Of a stretch of 64,000 nucleotides of DNA, positions 29,558-41,415 are shown one piece after another. The notes under the pieces were generated by a model. It ran no database searches and was not told the origin of the DNA. It saw only the letters and a list, made by a program, of their open reading frames with translations. The position numbers and the translations under genes were made by a program. The DNA lies in contig CM043953.1 in the NCBI GenBank assembly GCA_014529385.2, positions 68,876,372-68,940,371 on the forward strand. Direction: 5' to 3'. The DNA comes from Adiantum capillus-veneris (lineage: Eukaryota > Streptophyta > Polypodiopsida > Polypodiales > Pteridaceae). Each line of letters starts with the position of its first letter. Position 1 is the first letter of the stretch.

Positions 29558-32065
29558 GAAATGTTATATTAACGTCTTCAAAAGGCCAAAGTGACCTATG
29601 AGACCAAAAAGTTACAATGTGGTGGATCTGATACAAAGTCAGAGTAACAAGATGACAAAATAACAACATGACAAAATAAAATACTATGGAATCCTAAACT
29701 GCTAGGTGTGGACTAAGCAGCTAAACAACTAGCTGGGATAGCTAGATCACATGAGATCTAGCATCGGTCGCTGGCGGATCTCATCAATCTCCTCCATGGT
29801 CAATAGTCTGACCGGGCGTCGTGCATGTCGAGCCAAAGTGACCCGAATCCACTGATGCAGCCTCCATCGATCCTGTGTAGTCCTCCGCAATCGTGGGCGT
29901 TTGGATCTCCCCAGCTCAGTCGCTCGGTCAATCAGTATGCCTCTGGTGTAAAGCGACGAGCTCTACTGTGGTAGTAACTCCTCCGGGTGTCCAGTGGGCT
30001 CTAAAGAAGTCTGTGATCTGTCTCTGAGACTAGCTAGCCTCTCCTCTCATCAGGCTCTCTCTGTGTCTGCACAACTCGAGCAAGGACAAACCCGGGCATC
30101 TTTGATCCTCGTACCGCATGACTCTAGAGAATGGTCCAAAGCCCTCTCTAAACAAGCAATGGAAGCGGCCTCGTATCTCGTAGTAGACGGGGCAGTGGCA
30201 TGTGTAGTGCAACTCTGTCTCAGGCTCGATGTCACACAAGGGGCATGTTCTGGCCTCTGCTGGTACTCCGTTGTATCTTCCACTCTCGATCCGCAGCTGG
30301 TGTGAAGATGTGCGTATCTGGCCAATAGCACATCGTATCCCATGAGACAAGTGGGCGTCCATGTATCTGGGCCTCGTCGCAAAACCATCCTCCGTAAGTT
30401 GGAGGAGATGCTCTCTGTAGAAAGCCATCTTCGTGCCCAGCTCCTGTGCTGGCTGTATCCATGTCCTCTTGGTGTCTAGCTGAGTCAAGTCCTAGCGAAT
30501 GAGCCTGGTGATCTCGGACTGTGTAAGAGTCAGAGAGGGCGCATCCAGTGAGTACTCGAAGGGAGGCAATCTGTCTATGCCAAACCCATGTGCCTGAAAC
30601 CATGACGTCATCTCCCCATACCAGCATGGCTAACTGTCGAGAGGACTCGAGTGCAAGGCGTGCATATCGATCTCTGGGAAGTTCCCACATGCGGTGTATG
30701 AAGGAGACAGATCTGATGAGCACCTCAACCACCAGTGGGGGGGCAGCTAGCTCTGCTCGTATAATAGCACCTGGTACTGAAGCCTTGGCTCTAATGAGCC
30801 GCGAGATCATAGAGACTAGAGGCTTCTCCATGTCCCCCCATCCATCACTACGGCTTGTCCTCCCGTGATGATCCAGTGAAGGTCCCCAAATCTCAGCTCC
30901 ATAAACAAATGCAGAAGCCACCAAAGTGTCAAAGAGCTAGAGCTTCGTCCGAGGTTCCTGAAACTGAACCTGTGAACACATCCTTTCCAATCTACCCAAT
31001 GCTGCATGGGCTCTAGTCAATCTAGTCTCTGCTACCCATCTCAATGAAAATGTTGGCCCACTAAAAACCACTCCAAGGTAAGTTTAAGCATCTGTATACT
31101 CCACCTTCTCTTGGCCATATGTGAATGCGGGCGCTGACCTCCTGATCCACTGTGGGGTGGTATTAAATACCATGACCTTGGTTTTACCAAGGTTGACGGA
31201 CAAACCACTTTCCTGGGCAAACCTATGCAAAGCATCCAAGTCACGTTGCATCCCCTCCAGAGAGTCGGAGATCAACACAATATCATCAGCATATAACAAT
31301 AGTGGAATCCATGTCCCTGCCAGCTGTGCACCTCTATCTCCATCTCTCTCAATGTAGCCAGAAACCTCATCTACATACATACCAAATAGAGTAGGAGAGA
31401 GCGGGCAGCCCTGCTTCACCCCAATAGTGGAGTAAACCGGTGTGGATAGGCCCTCTGGGGTGCGTACATGCCCCACTACTGACCTGTATAATGCCATGAC
31501 ACCCCAATCTATCTCCATCTCTCTCAATGTAGCCAGAAACCTCATCTACATACATACCAAATAGAGTAGGAGAGAGCGGGCAGCCCTGCTTCACCCCAAT
31601 AGTGGAGTAAACCGGTGTGGATAGGCCCTCTGGGGTGCGTACATGCCCCACTACTGACCTGTATAATGCCATGACACCCCAAATGAGCTCTGTGGGTACT
31701 CCCATCTGCTATAATCTGCGCATCAATCTAGCTCTGGGCACTGTGTCAAATGCTTTGCAGAAATCCACAAAGCTACAATAGATCCATCTCCCACGCGATC
31801 TGCCCTCCTCACTGATGGCTCTGAGTGTCAAGATATGGTCAAGAGTAGAAAAACCCCTCCTGAAACCTGCCTGCCCGGCTGCGCGTATCCCCTCCCTCTC
31901 TGCCCATCTACTCAACTGCTGCTCAAGAATAGATGCGTAAAACCGTGCCACTGTGTGTCCAATCATGATAGTGCGATAGTTCCCAGGCTCCATAGGGTCT
32001 CCGGACTTGAAGATAGGTACAATAGTAGATAGGCTCCAAGTATCAGGCAAGCCCTCACACATGGC
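29555..32065 (-). mobile_element. LINE-B copy, 5'-truncated, RT to 3' end
   Basis: On the minus strand it begins at AMCEGLPDTWSLSTIVPIFK (32065) and runs through QAGFRRGFSTLDHILTLR, SFVDFCKAFDTVPRA, GVKQGCPLSPTLFGMYVD, LLLYADDIVLISDS, the zinc-binding CPLCDIEPETELHYTC (about 30225-30245), the 3' UTR and the (TC)n tail. A 175 bp tandem duplication (31333-31682) shifts the frame in the RT. Stops lie at about 31709 and elsewhere. Close in sequence to 44000-46320. Its 5' edge touches AAAGAAAGAGAGAGG, a short GA stretch. Confidence 0.88.
31333..31682 (-). repeat. 175 bp tandem duplication inside LINE-B RT
   Basis: Units 31333-31507 and 31508-31682 appear identical. Each covers the GVKQGCPLSPTLFG region. 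175 is not a multiple of three, so the second unit changes frame. Confidence 0.9.
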
Positions 32066-32125
32066 AAAGAAAGAGAGAGGATCAAAGCGGGAACTCAGGA
32101 AGGGCTCCGTGCAATACAGGCGACA

Positions 32126-32338
32126 ATGTCCGATGAAGGAGAAGTTGTAGATCCTAGAGCTCACCTAGATGAGCTGTCGAAGCCAAAATGTGTCAAGCAG
32201 CTGATGAGCTATAAAGCTTGCTTCAAACGGATTGAAGGTGACTAAACTGGACACAAACACTGTACTGGCCAGTATTTTGATTATTGGGCTTGTATTGATA
32301 AGAATGCTACACAAAGGCTCTTCAGCTGGACCAAATGA
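32126..32338 (+). pseudogene. QCR6: QCR6 (cytochrome bc1 hinge protein) processed pseudogene
   Basis: A 71-codon intronless frame from ATG 32126-32128 to TGA 32336-32338 reads DPRAHLDELSKPKCVKQLM, then YKACFKRIEGD, a stop, TGHKHCTGQYFDYWACIDK. It has the paired-cysteine (CHCH) pattern and the GHKHCTGQYFDYW signature of the complex III hinge subunit, normally in the mitochondrial intermembrane space. The length matches plant QCR6. One in-frame TAA (32243-32245) replaces a codon just before TGHKHC, and there is no intron, so it is most likely a retrocopy, recently disabled. It abuts the 5' end of the minus-strand LINE-B copy. Confidence 0.85.
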
Positions 32339-32934
32339 ACAACCATTGGTGTGTAGGGAAAGGACCTGATAGACTGCATCTCATGTTGAATAAGGCTTCC
32401 CATATTGGGGGATTGAGGAGGAAGAACGTTTCTGTGATCAACCAGATCATTCCAAACATTGATTATAAAAGAAAAACTCATAATGGATTTTGGATGTATG
32501 ATGAGAGCTCTTCTGCAAGGGAACGATTCTTCTACTACTTGTAGCTAGGTTGATTATGGTCGTCATGGTGGTACATTTTTGGAGGAGTCAGAAAGATATG
32601 ACTGCTTGCCTCCGGACGTACTTGTTTTTGCCATGTTTGTTTCAAAATTGCTAGAGCCGTGCTCTAATGGTACATACCACTATAGAACACTATGTGGTAT
32701 GCACTTGGGAGTCAATTGATAAGTTGGGAAAGTGCCATTGGACGAATTTTGGAGACTATGGAAATGTATTCCAAGTAGATAATACAGACCTGTGGAAAGT
32801 GTTAGAACAGCAGACGTTAGGTGTCCTCAACTTGTTGCAAGCACTGACGTCTCTGCCGTATAACAATCCCATGATGGTTGCTCTGTGCTTGGATATCTGT
32901 GCTTGAGAGAGAAGTCCATAGAGACTTGCTCGAT
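32339..32934. other. about 600 bp unassigned, possibly 3' UTR of the QCR6 retrocopy then intergenic
   Basis: No poly(A) tract clearly marks an end. A 69-codon plus frame (32335-32544) overlaps the QCR6 stop and is not recognised. Nothing else seen. Confidence 0.35.
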
Positions 32935-33280
32935 TATTTTGTTGCTCGAAAATACTCGCTCGTCAATTTGTATAGCCCTTGACCTCTAAGACCAGAGAGC
33001 TACATCACAGTGAATCTGATACAAGGTCAAGATAAAAGGAAAGAAAGAAACTAACTAAACAAAAACACTACTAGAGCGATAAAAGGTGGGTAGCACAAGC
33101 CTGAGAGGTACATATACAAAAATTGGGTGTGTATCAAAGAGAAGAGATACAAAATGGTGGATTTGTGTATCAGATCTGGAGATGGCTCGCATCCGTCACT
33201 CACTGCATGACCGTGTCGATGTCCATCATGGTGAGAGTCTCCACAAGGCATCTCCCATGTCTCACCAATATAGATCTAAT
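32935..33280 (-). mobile_element. old LINE-B-like 3' end
   Basis: In reverse, the segment CCTCTAAGACCAGAGAGCTA and GAATCTGATACAAGGTCAAG parallels the LINE-B 3' UTR (CCTATGAGACCAGAAAGTTA), and further right a diverged ORF2 end parallels CTGACCATGGAGGAGACAGA. It has no GA tail. Clearly older than the other copies. Confidence 0.5.
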
Positions 33281-33289
33281 CCTCTATTG

Positions 33290-35757
33290 CAACCTCCTCC
33301 ATCAATGGAGCATCCCCTATCGATCTCAAAATTGGATACCATCAGGTAAGGGTATTCAAAGGCGATATCTACAAGACCGCTTTCGCACAGAGCGAGGGCA
33401 ATGGGAGTATGTGGTTATGGCTTTTGGATTGACAGGTGTCGTGGGTACATTTAACCGTCTCATAGTAGGCCGTTTTGGCAATATGGTTGGCGTGTGTGTG
33501 TTCATCTTTCTTGATGATATTCTCATTTTTTCTGCATCATGTGAACAACACGAAAAAGATGTAGAAAGGGTTTTAACCTGTTTCGATGAGTATTAGATGT
33601 ACATTGCAGCTAAGAAATCTGAGTTTTTCCTCACTGAAGTTACTTATCTGGATTATATCATTTCTACAGAAGGCGTCAAGCTAGATCCCGCGAGAGTGAA
33701 ACAGGTTTGTAATTGGGATTTGCCCAAAACTACATATGATGTGCGTCCTTTTCTTGGTTTATGTCAAGCATATAGTTCGCACATAAAGAATTTTGTGCGC
33801 ATTGCCGCACCCATGACACATGTTTTGAAAGGGGTAAAGACTCTCCGACAGCGCGTGGATTTGCCCGAAGCAGCCATTCGCTGTGTCTTATCCTTGCCTC
33901 TTGGAATGACCCTTTTGAGGTGTGGACGAATACGAGCAATGTCGCCATAGGCGCTGTGCTTCAGCAGCATGGCCGTTCAGTTCCATTCCTTAGTCGGAAG
34001 TTAAATAGTACAAAAAAGAACTATTCAGTTTATGACAAAGAACTTTTGTCTGTCATTCACTCTCTCAAGCATTGGAAGCATTTTCTGTATGGTAGAGAGT
34101 TCACAGTTCGCACAGATCCCCAAGCCCTCAAGTGGCTCCAATCTATGCCTAGTGCACATTGGAGTGATCGCCAAGCACGGTGGCCACAATTTTTTGAGCA
34201 ATTTGGAGATTTGATTGAGTATGTTCCTGGTAAAGTTAACCCTGTTGCAGATGCGTTAAGTCGCAAAGGACAGATCCTGACTCTTGAGTCAAGATCCATA
34301 GTTTCTATTCAGGGTGTGCCTTTCGACAGCATGAAGAACCAGTATGCAGATTCCGAGTTTGGTAAGCAATGGTTGCAGGCTCTTGCTTTTCAAGGGCCTA
34401 GCAACTATCTCATTTGTGAAGGTTTGTTGTATTTTCGTCACCGTCTATGTGTGTTGCCCTCTCTCAAGACAACCATATTGCACGATGCTCATGACTCTCG
34501 CATGGGTGGGCACAGGGGAATGAACACCACTTTGGAAAAAATACAAAGATTCTTTTATTGGCCTAAACTGCGTAAGGATGTGTTTCGTTATGTCACACAG
34601 TGCACCAAAAGGTAAAAGCTCCTCGGGGTAAGCAACAAGGACTCTTGCTTCCGCTGTCTATTCCCGATGGACCTTTTCAGGATATTTCTATGGATTTTCA
34701 AAGTAACCTTCCACCTAGTTTGCATTCAAGGAACACTCTATGTTTGACAATTGTTGACCGTTTCAGCAAATTTTGCATGTTGATTCCTTGTAAGGCCACA
34801 GTCACCGCACAAGATGTAGCACGGTTGTTCATAAAGCATTGATATCCCCTCTATGGTTTGCCAAAGTCAATCGTTTCAGATAGGGATATTAAGTTCACAT
34901 CCAATTTTTGGCGCGCACTCTTTGAAAATTTTGGCACTAAGTTGAATTTTTCATTGGCTTTTCATCCACAGTCAGATGGTCAAACAGAAATGTACAATCA
35001 ATTGGCTTTTGATGTTTTGAAGTCATATGTGCATGATCAGCAGTCTCATTGGGAGCTCTATCTCCCACTGGTTCAAGCAATTTTGAGTGACTCTTATTCC
35101 TCTGCCATTGGTAGCACTTCCTATGAGGCAGCTTTTGGCCGTCCGTTCCAGTCACTATTAACTTGCTCGGTCAGTCAAATGCCTGATGCCAATGCTGAAA
35201 GTCAGTCGTTGGATGAGATTTCTGAGAGTGTGAAGCTTCGGCTAAGCAAGGCTCAACGACAGGCTAACAAGCATCGTCGGGGTTTCTATCAAGAAAGCGG
35301 ATTGGGTTTATTTAAGGATCATGAAGCAACGTCTTAAGCAAGTCGGAAAGAAGTGTCCTAAGTTGTCTTTCAATATGTATGGTCCATTTCTTGTCATTAA
35401 AAAGATCAATGAGGTTTCTATGAAATTGCAATTATCTAACTCATGGTCAATGCACAACATTTTCCATGTTTCTTGGTTGAAAGTGTTTCAGGGAACACCT
35501 CCAAAGGACATTTCCGAAGAAGAGCCCGAGATCATCGATGAAGCTGAAGTCATGGAGACGGAGCAAGTGTTGTTGCATCGGTTTCGCAATGGCTCAAAGA
35601 AGCAAGTCAAATAGTACTTTTTAAAGTTTAAGGATTGAGGAACCTAGGAGGCAGTGTGAGTCGATGAAGAGTTTTTCAGAGATTACCCAGAGTTGTTGGC
35701 GGACCACAAGGAAGCCATGCAGCTCGGTACCAGTACCTCACTTTGAAAAGGAGGAGA
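33290..35757 (+). pseudogene. Gypsy chromovirus pol remnant (RT, RNase H, integrase, chromodomain)
   Basis: Plus-strand blocks in order: RT (IDLKIGYHQVRVF, TAFRTERGQWEYVVMAFGLT, FIFLDDILIFSASCEQHEKD), RNase H (VWTNTSNVAIGAVLQQHG, YSVYDKELLSVIHSLKHWKH), integrase zinc region (GGHRGMNTTLEKIQRFFYWP), integrase core (DISMDF, SDRDIKFTSNFWRALF, HPQSDGQTEMYNQLAF) and a chromodomain-like end (VKYFLKFKD...DYPELLADHKEAM). The 5' part is missing: the copy starts within RT motif 3. Stops (33594-33596, 34612-34614, about 34841 and 35607-35609) and frameshifts disable it. It is followed by a purine tract and an LTR start at 35758. Confidence 0.9.
35745..35757 (+). promoter_or_regulatory. polypurine tract of the decayed chromovirus
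   Basis: GAAAAGGAGGAGA directly precedes TGTCACGTGAACATC, the likely start of its 3' LTR. Confidence 0.7.
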
Positions 35758-35807
35758 TGTCACGTGAACATCTAACCCTATGTGCATGTGGACAAGCTAT
35801 CTCAAGT
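35758..35807 (+). repeat. 3' LTR start of the decayed chromovirus, interrupted by a hAT element
   Basis: Begins TGTCACGTGAACATC after the purine tract and continues for 50 bp before the hAT terminal repeat. The rest appears to resume at about 39710. Confidence 0.6.
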
Positions 35808-36219
35808 CATAGTAGTCTCGTACGGTCCCATATGTTTTGTACGCCTACGATGATCTGCGGTACTAAACGAACTAAAAAAATTTATGATGTACTATGACGT
35901 TATGTAAGTTCAAATTTAAAAAAACAAATAATTCTCAAGTCTAAGGCTTAGGCCTTAAAGAAACTTGACATTTGTATAGATTACAAGTTACAATACTACA
36001 ATGTAAAGAGTCAAGACTCAAAGACTAAAGAGAATGAGCATTACATAAACCAAAATGATCATTGAAATTTAATAAGTAGAGAGTCAAGACTCAAGATGAT
36101 ACAAAAAAGTGGGGGGATGAAGTGACAAGGGCTACAAAGTACTCAAAAAGAGGCACACCATAATAGAGAGACTAAATAGTAAAGTCTAAAGTAACCAGTC
36201 TAAGAGCTTTTAGAATCTA

Positions 36220-39098
36220 GTCACTAGTCACTAGTGCTCTCATCATCTTCCTCTTCTGAGCCTTGCTCATCAACATCATCCTCTTCCTCACAAGAGTCGA
36301 AGGATAACGGCTCATAATCTCCATCACTAATGAGGTTGCCTTCATCATCATACTCTGGCTCTTAAGGCTCTCTATCCTCCATAGTGATGGCCGCCACGCA
36401 AGAGCCACTTCCGGAGCCTCGCCGCACATAGGTCCTAGGAGCCTCCGTGGGTGTTGTTCATGCTCTGCCTCTACCTCTTGTAGCCAATGTAACTCCATGG
36501 ATGACGACCTTCTTGCGTGATCGTGTGCGAGAAACCCGACGATCAATCTCCTCAAGCTCCAAGTAGAGCTCACAAAATATCATTTGCTCCTCAGGGTCTT
36601 GCTCTTTGTTGACACTCTTTAGAGTGTCAATCGTAAATGTGAGCTCATCCACGTTGACCTATTTGACATTTACAACATTGGACAATAAAAACATAATTAG
36701 TATATTCAAACTAATTAAAGACTAGAGTATAGAAAATGGAGTGAGTCGTGATTATAATTTATAATTTATACCCGTCGAGCCATAGGCATCTCATGCATAG
36801 AGCGCAACATGCGTAAATTGGAGTGACAATAGATAAGTCGCTCTAATTGCTTCGTTGAGAGCTTGTTTCGGATTTTGGTGTGGATGAGGGAGTATGCGGA
36901 CCAATTCCGCTCACATGCTCCCGATGAGCAATCCTAAAACACATCAAGAGAGGCATAAACTATAAGAGACTATAGTTGAAGAGATTAAGCACAAAATGTA
37001 AAAGTTTAAGACTTGTCGCTTACTTGACCAAGAACCCTCAAAGCAAGTCTTTTGAGAGTGGGCAATTGATAGCCAAAGCTCTCCCACCAAAATAGAGGCT
37101 TCACCAAGGATTGCCGCTTCCAACATAAGTTGGAAGTAAATGCAGTGCCTCGTTGGTCCCTATAGTTGATTACCTCTTGGAGAAATGCTAAAATGTCCTC
37201 TTCTTTTAGCACCTTAAAGAGGTAATTGTTGCGCTTCTCAATAAGCTCTTGATTTGCAAAGAGTTCCGGCTTCTTGTAAGCCGGATGCAAGAGAGCCGCA
37301 AAGTAATGGATAGGTCTCTTCATCCAATCCCACCGCTTTTTGATTAGGAGGAGAATGTCGTCTCTCTTGGGAGAGTCCTCGAGGTAATAAGTACAAGAAG
37401 AGAGAGGAAATGTACTAAGTAGAGAAACAAGCATGTAGAATCTAGATATATAGAGAATGTATTATGTAATAATAAATATGTAGTTATACCGTGTTCCATC
37501 GGGAGCCCCATCTAGGATTGTAGACTTCTCAATCTCCTTGTAAGCTTCCTCCATGAAGTGCCATAGAAGCCCAATAGTTGCCCCTTCCATGTCGGTCATG
37601 CGGAGAGCCTTGTTTAAGGGCAAGATCGCAATGACAAGACACTTAATTTCTTGCCAAAACTCCTCCCGCAAGCAAAGCCATTGGATGGCTTTTGCATCTT
37701 GTTGTGAAGCGGCGGACTCTCCATTCATCCATTCCTTAAACTCATCGGAGACCATGGTCTTTTGTATTTTGTTTTGCACATCATAGAGCCGCTCTAGAAG
37801 TAGCCACATAGCGGCAAAGCGAGTGGCCGATGGCTTCTTCAACTCAAGGTCAGAGTAGGTGCAGTAAATTGCAAGCACCCTCACTTTGCCATTGATGAAA
37901 CTGATGATGAGAGTGCTTGGTTGAGGATATCTTTCACCCTACCTAGCTCCCCTATGTCTTCAAAGAGAAGGTCAAGGCAATGAGAGGCACATGGAATCCA
38001 TACTATGGATAGAAATTCCTTCTCTAGCCTCTTACTCATTGCCTTGCAATTTGAAGCATTGTCGGTAATCACTTGCACGACATGCTCCGCACCAACCTAC
38101 ACAAGAAGCATTTGTGACAAAAAGAGTTAAAACTTAAAAGTTAAAACATAGGACTCATCGGCAATTGCTCAAGACATAAAGGCTCGATTTACGGTTTTAC
38201 CTCAAGAATGGCTTGACGGATGTGCTTCCAAATGAATGCCCCGATCACTTTCTTCCCTCTCGAACCCGTATCCACCGCCTGCAAGAAGTACGTGCCAAGA
38301 GGACAAGAAACAAGAATGTTGATGATGCCCCTCTTCTTGCGGTCGCTCCATCCGTCGGAGAGAATAGAGCATCCATACTTTGCCCAACCCGCACATACGG
38401 GCTCAAGTGACTTGTCAATCCTTGCCCTCTCTTCATCAAGCTTCTTTGTTCTCGTGTCGTGGTATGACACACCCATCCACCCTTCGCATGGACCAACCGC
38501 CGCAATTGTTATGATCATCCTCTTCCATCGCTCCAACCGAAGAATGTTGAAGGAGAAATTGCATTCAATCACCGTGCGGACAAATCTCTATTTCTGCGAT
38601 TCTTTGTCTCTCCTTGAGGAAAGACAAGGGGCCGGAGCATCCACCCACCGATTTCGCAAGAGAAGCTTGCTTTGCCATCTTCGGAGGCCGGCCACCATCA
38701 CTTGAAGACCCCTTGGACTTGGACTTCTTGGAGGAGGCACCACCATCACATGAGGCCGCGGTGGCACCGGTAGCCATGGACATAGTTGGAGAGGCCTCTT
38801 CCTCCGAATCGGAGCTATCAGCATCCGGCGACACGAACTCATCCGAGGTGACTCTACCCTTCCGTGTCTTCAATGGAAGATACTTTCTCTTGCATTCCAC
38901 AAGGATATCTTCGGGGATATTAGGACATGGGCCCGCTTGTCCTCCCATCTTTGTCAAGTGGATGATGAGACCGGTGACGGAAGAGGTCATACCTTTTGGG
39001 CAATATTTGCACCACCACTTGCAAGCGTTTTGCTTGCCCCCCACTCGCTCAAAATATCGGCAATGCTTCTCAAAGGCTTCATGAAGAGGAGGCGGCAT
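36220..39098 (-). pseudogene. hAT transposase, five exons, frame-damaged
   Basis: Cut-and-paste transposase. Exon 1 (39098-38201): BED-type zinc finger (CKWWCKYCPKGMTSSVTGLI, then HL), a Ser/Lys-rich nuclear-type linker, and the DUF659 start (SILSDGWSDRKKRGIINILV). Exon 2 (38096-37490): VITDNASNCKAMSKRLE, WIPCASHCLDLLFEDIG. Exon 3 (37414-37024): RWDWMKRPIHYFAALLHPAY. Exon 4 (36933-36772): hAT dimerisation block SSGACERNWSAYSLIHTKIR. Exon 5 (36658 to about 36220): acidic tail. The introns (38097-38200, 37415-37489, 36934-37023, 36659-36771) are GT-AG with phase kept. Frameshifts near 38588, near 37900 and near 36460 indicate an inactive copy. Confidence 0.82.
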
Positions 39099-39147
39099 TA
39101 TGTAGTATGTAGCTAGTAGCTACTAGTAGGATGTATGATGTATCAAT

Positions 39148-39148
<1 letters not shown>

Positions 39149-39191
<43 letters not shown>
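39149..39191 (-). repeat. (AG)n microsatellite in the 5' leader of the hAT transposase
   Basis: About 21 AG units, 50 bp upstream of the transposase ATG. No LINE-B sequence is attached to it. Confidence 0.95.
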
Positions 39192-39192
<1 letters not shown>

Positions 39193-39709
39193 CACTTGGA
39201 AGGATGGGGTGGGGGTGGGAGAAGGAGAGACCCAAGGGAGCTTGAGGGGGAGAGACCCAAGGGAGAGAAGATGGAGACTCGAGAGCTTGAGCCGTGTCAC
39301 TTGAGAGCTTCAATGGAAGCACATGGATGATGAGAGGCTAGAGCATTGAGAGGCTTAGGGCTAGAGCTTGTACAATGTAACTTGTAGGTTGTGTTGGAGA
39401 ACAAGGGGGAGGAGTTCCTTAAATAGGAAGAGGAAGAGCATGGGAGAGGGAGAGCAATGAGCATGAGGCATTATGCACATTGCATATAATGCATGTGAGA
39501 GGGAGAGCATGGCAATGGCCCATGCACATTGGCTATGGTTGCAAAATGGCTCCAAAACGGCTAGCTCCAAACATTCAAAAACTGCCAACGGTTGTAAACG
39601 GCCGCAAAATTCTGCCGTACGAAACGTACGAATCGGACGAGACGGGACGGGCCTGGCCGAACGGAACGAGACGTTCCGTACGACGTACGAAAACTACCAT
39701 GTCTTAGGT

Positions 39710-40740
39710 CTAGGGTTCAAGTCAGCTTGGGAAGTGTTTTGGCACCTTTGTGAGCCTATGAGCACGCCGTGCATGTCCAGGCACTTAGAGTAGTTGCATA
39801 TCCTCTGATTGCACACCCAATACCACCCAGCATATGCATTTTTCAAGCAGAAGATCCAATTCTCGGCCAATTTTAGGACAGTACATTTCCAAGGATTTTG
39901 GCTTTTTTTTTTAAACATTACCAGTTTCTTGGGGTTGTGGGCTGTAGGAGAACTGCTCGACCCAAATTTCCTCAGCTATATAGGCAGACATGGGGCGCCC
40001 AGTTTTAGCAGAAGAAGCAAAAGAAGTTCTAGCAACTTGCAGTGCACCTTCTCAGCAAGACCGGTAGAGAGCCTAGTGTTTTCAGCCAACAAGAACCACC
40101 TGGCATTTTCTGTAGCAGATCAGCCCTAGTGTTTTTTGGCGTTTCTTGTAGCAGATCAAGTCTAGCGTTTTGTAGTTTCAAGACGCCACATCAGCCAAGC
40201 ACATCAGCATTTTCAGTTTTCAGCACTTAGCCACAGCAGATCCTCACCGTACCGTCGAGTCCGCCAGCATTTACAGTTTCAGCCCGTTGTTTTCAGATTT
40301 CAGCATCTGCGTTTTCCGCCCATCGTCGTCAAGTCGTCATCGCCATCCTCGCCGACACAGTGTCAGAGATCAGCAAAAAGTTAGCCTTTTGGCAGATTTC
40401 AGCATTTCAGCCCTAGCATTTTCAGTTTTCAGCCCATCCTCGTCATCGTCATCATTGTCGTCGACATCGTCAGCAAGCCCATTGCATCCAAACCATTGTA
40501 CCAGATTTGTGCAATCTATAGCATAGACCTCTCTCGCCATAGAGAGGGGGGCCCTTGGAGTAGGGTTTGAGAATCGTCTGGTGTCGTATTCTTCTCTCGC
40601 AGCAGCAGCAGCAAAAGAAGAAGAAGGGCACATAGAACAGGTCCAGCAATAGAAGAAGGGCACGTAGAACAGGCTCTCTCTCTCTCTCTCGCACGTCACT
40701 CCTGGCTCCTCTTGCTGCCGCGTGGATTTTCCTTCCGCTC
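39710..40740 (+). repeat. probable remainder of the chromovirus 3' LTR
   Basis: Follows the hAT target duplication. It contains GCTATATAGGCAG (39974-39986), a good TATA-box position for an LTR, then a long GC-moderate leader with repeated CAG-CATTTTCAG-type motifs (40060-40430) and a short CT tract at 40673-40690. No coding frame is convincing. The right end is not defined by a second LTR copy, so it is approximate. Confidence 0.4.
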
Positions 40741-40907
40741 ACGTATGCTGCCCCTTTAATCTAAGCTTTTGATTAATCAATTGTAGCAGCCACCTTGCTT
40801 AAGCAGGGGGATAGCTTCATGTAAGCAAAAAGGGAGGCAGCTTGTTTTAGGCAAGCAAGAAGTGGGTCCCTTTGCAAATGCGCACATGCAGCCAGCACAC
40901 ATGGCAA

Positions 40908-40910
<3 letters not shown>

Positions 40911-41004
<94 letters not shown>
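40911..41004 (+). repeat. compound (CT)n(CA)n microsatellite at the 5' edge of the long LINE-B
   Basis: About 36 CT units followed by about 10 CA units. Confidence 0.95.
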
Positions 41005-41415
41005 TAGAGCAAGTGATGGCGTCGTGAGGGGCTGAGCAGCTGATAGCGCAGCAAATGCTCCCAAAAGGTCGCATTTGACTTTGGTACGAACCTGCGCTAC
41101 GTAGGCAACCAGCAGTCTGTATGATACTACAAAGGTTCCAAGGCTACGCGCATAGAATTTTGTCCAGCAATATGCTTGTTAAACGATCATACACTAAAGC
41201 CTATTTTAACATAGGCAAGGGGGCAGCTTAACCAGAGGGGGAGCTTCAACAAAGAGGCAGATAACATTTTGGTGTCAAGTTCACGTGCACGGAGGGGGTG
41301 GTTGGTTATTGCAAGCAAGGGGGGAGCTTGGTGTGGGAGGCTGCTTGTGTGTGGACATGTACTGAGGCTCTCTCTGGATATTTGGCAGAGCAGACTGAGT
41401 GTCCCGTAGTGGGCT

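Larger units (their letters stand above)
35808..39701 (-). mobile_element. hAT DNA transposon, 3.9 kb
   Basis: The left end CATAGTAGTCTCGTACG and the right end (rc) CATGGTAGTTTTCGTACG are imperfect inverted repeats. Adjacent 8-mers TCTCAAGT (35800-35807) and TCTTAGGT (39702-39709) match at 6 of 8, as expected for a decayed hAT 8 bp duplication. The interior encodes a five-exon BED/DUF659/dimerisation-type transposase on the minus strand. Inserted in the 3' LTR of the chromovirus remnant. Confidence 0.75.

Noticed and set aside
36000-36200. Second small transposon at the left end of the hAT element
   Set aside because: This is the AT-rich subterminal region between the hAT end and the transposase stop; no separate ends seen.
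40773-41064. Arg/Glu-repeat minus-strand ORFs
   Set aside because: They are translations of the (CT)n(CA)n microsatellite.
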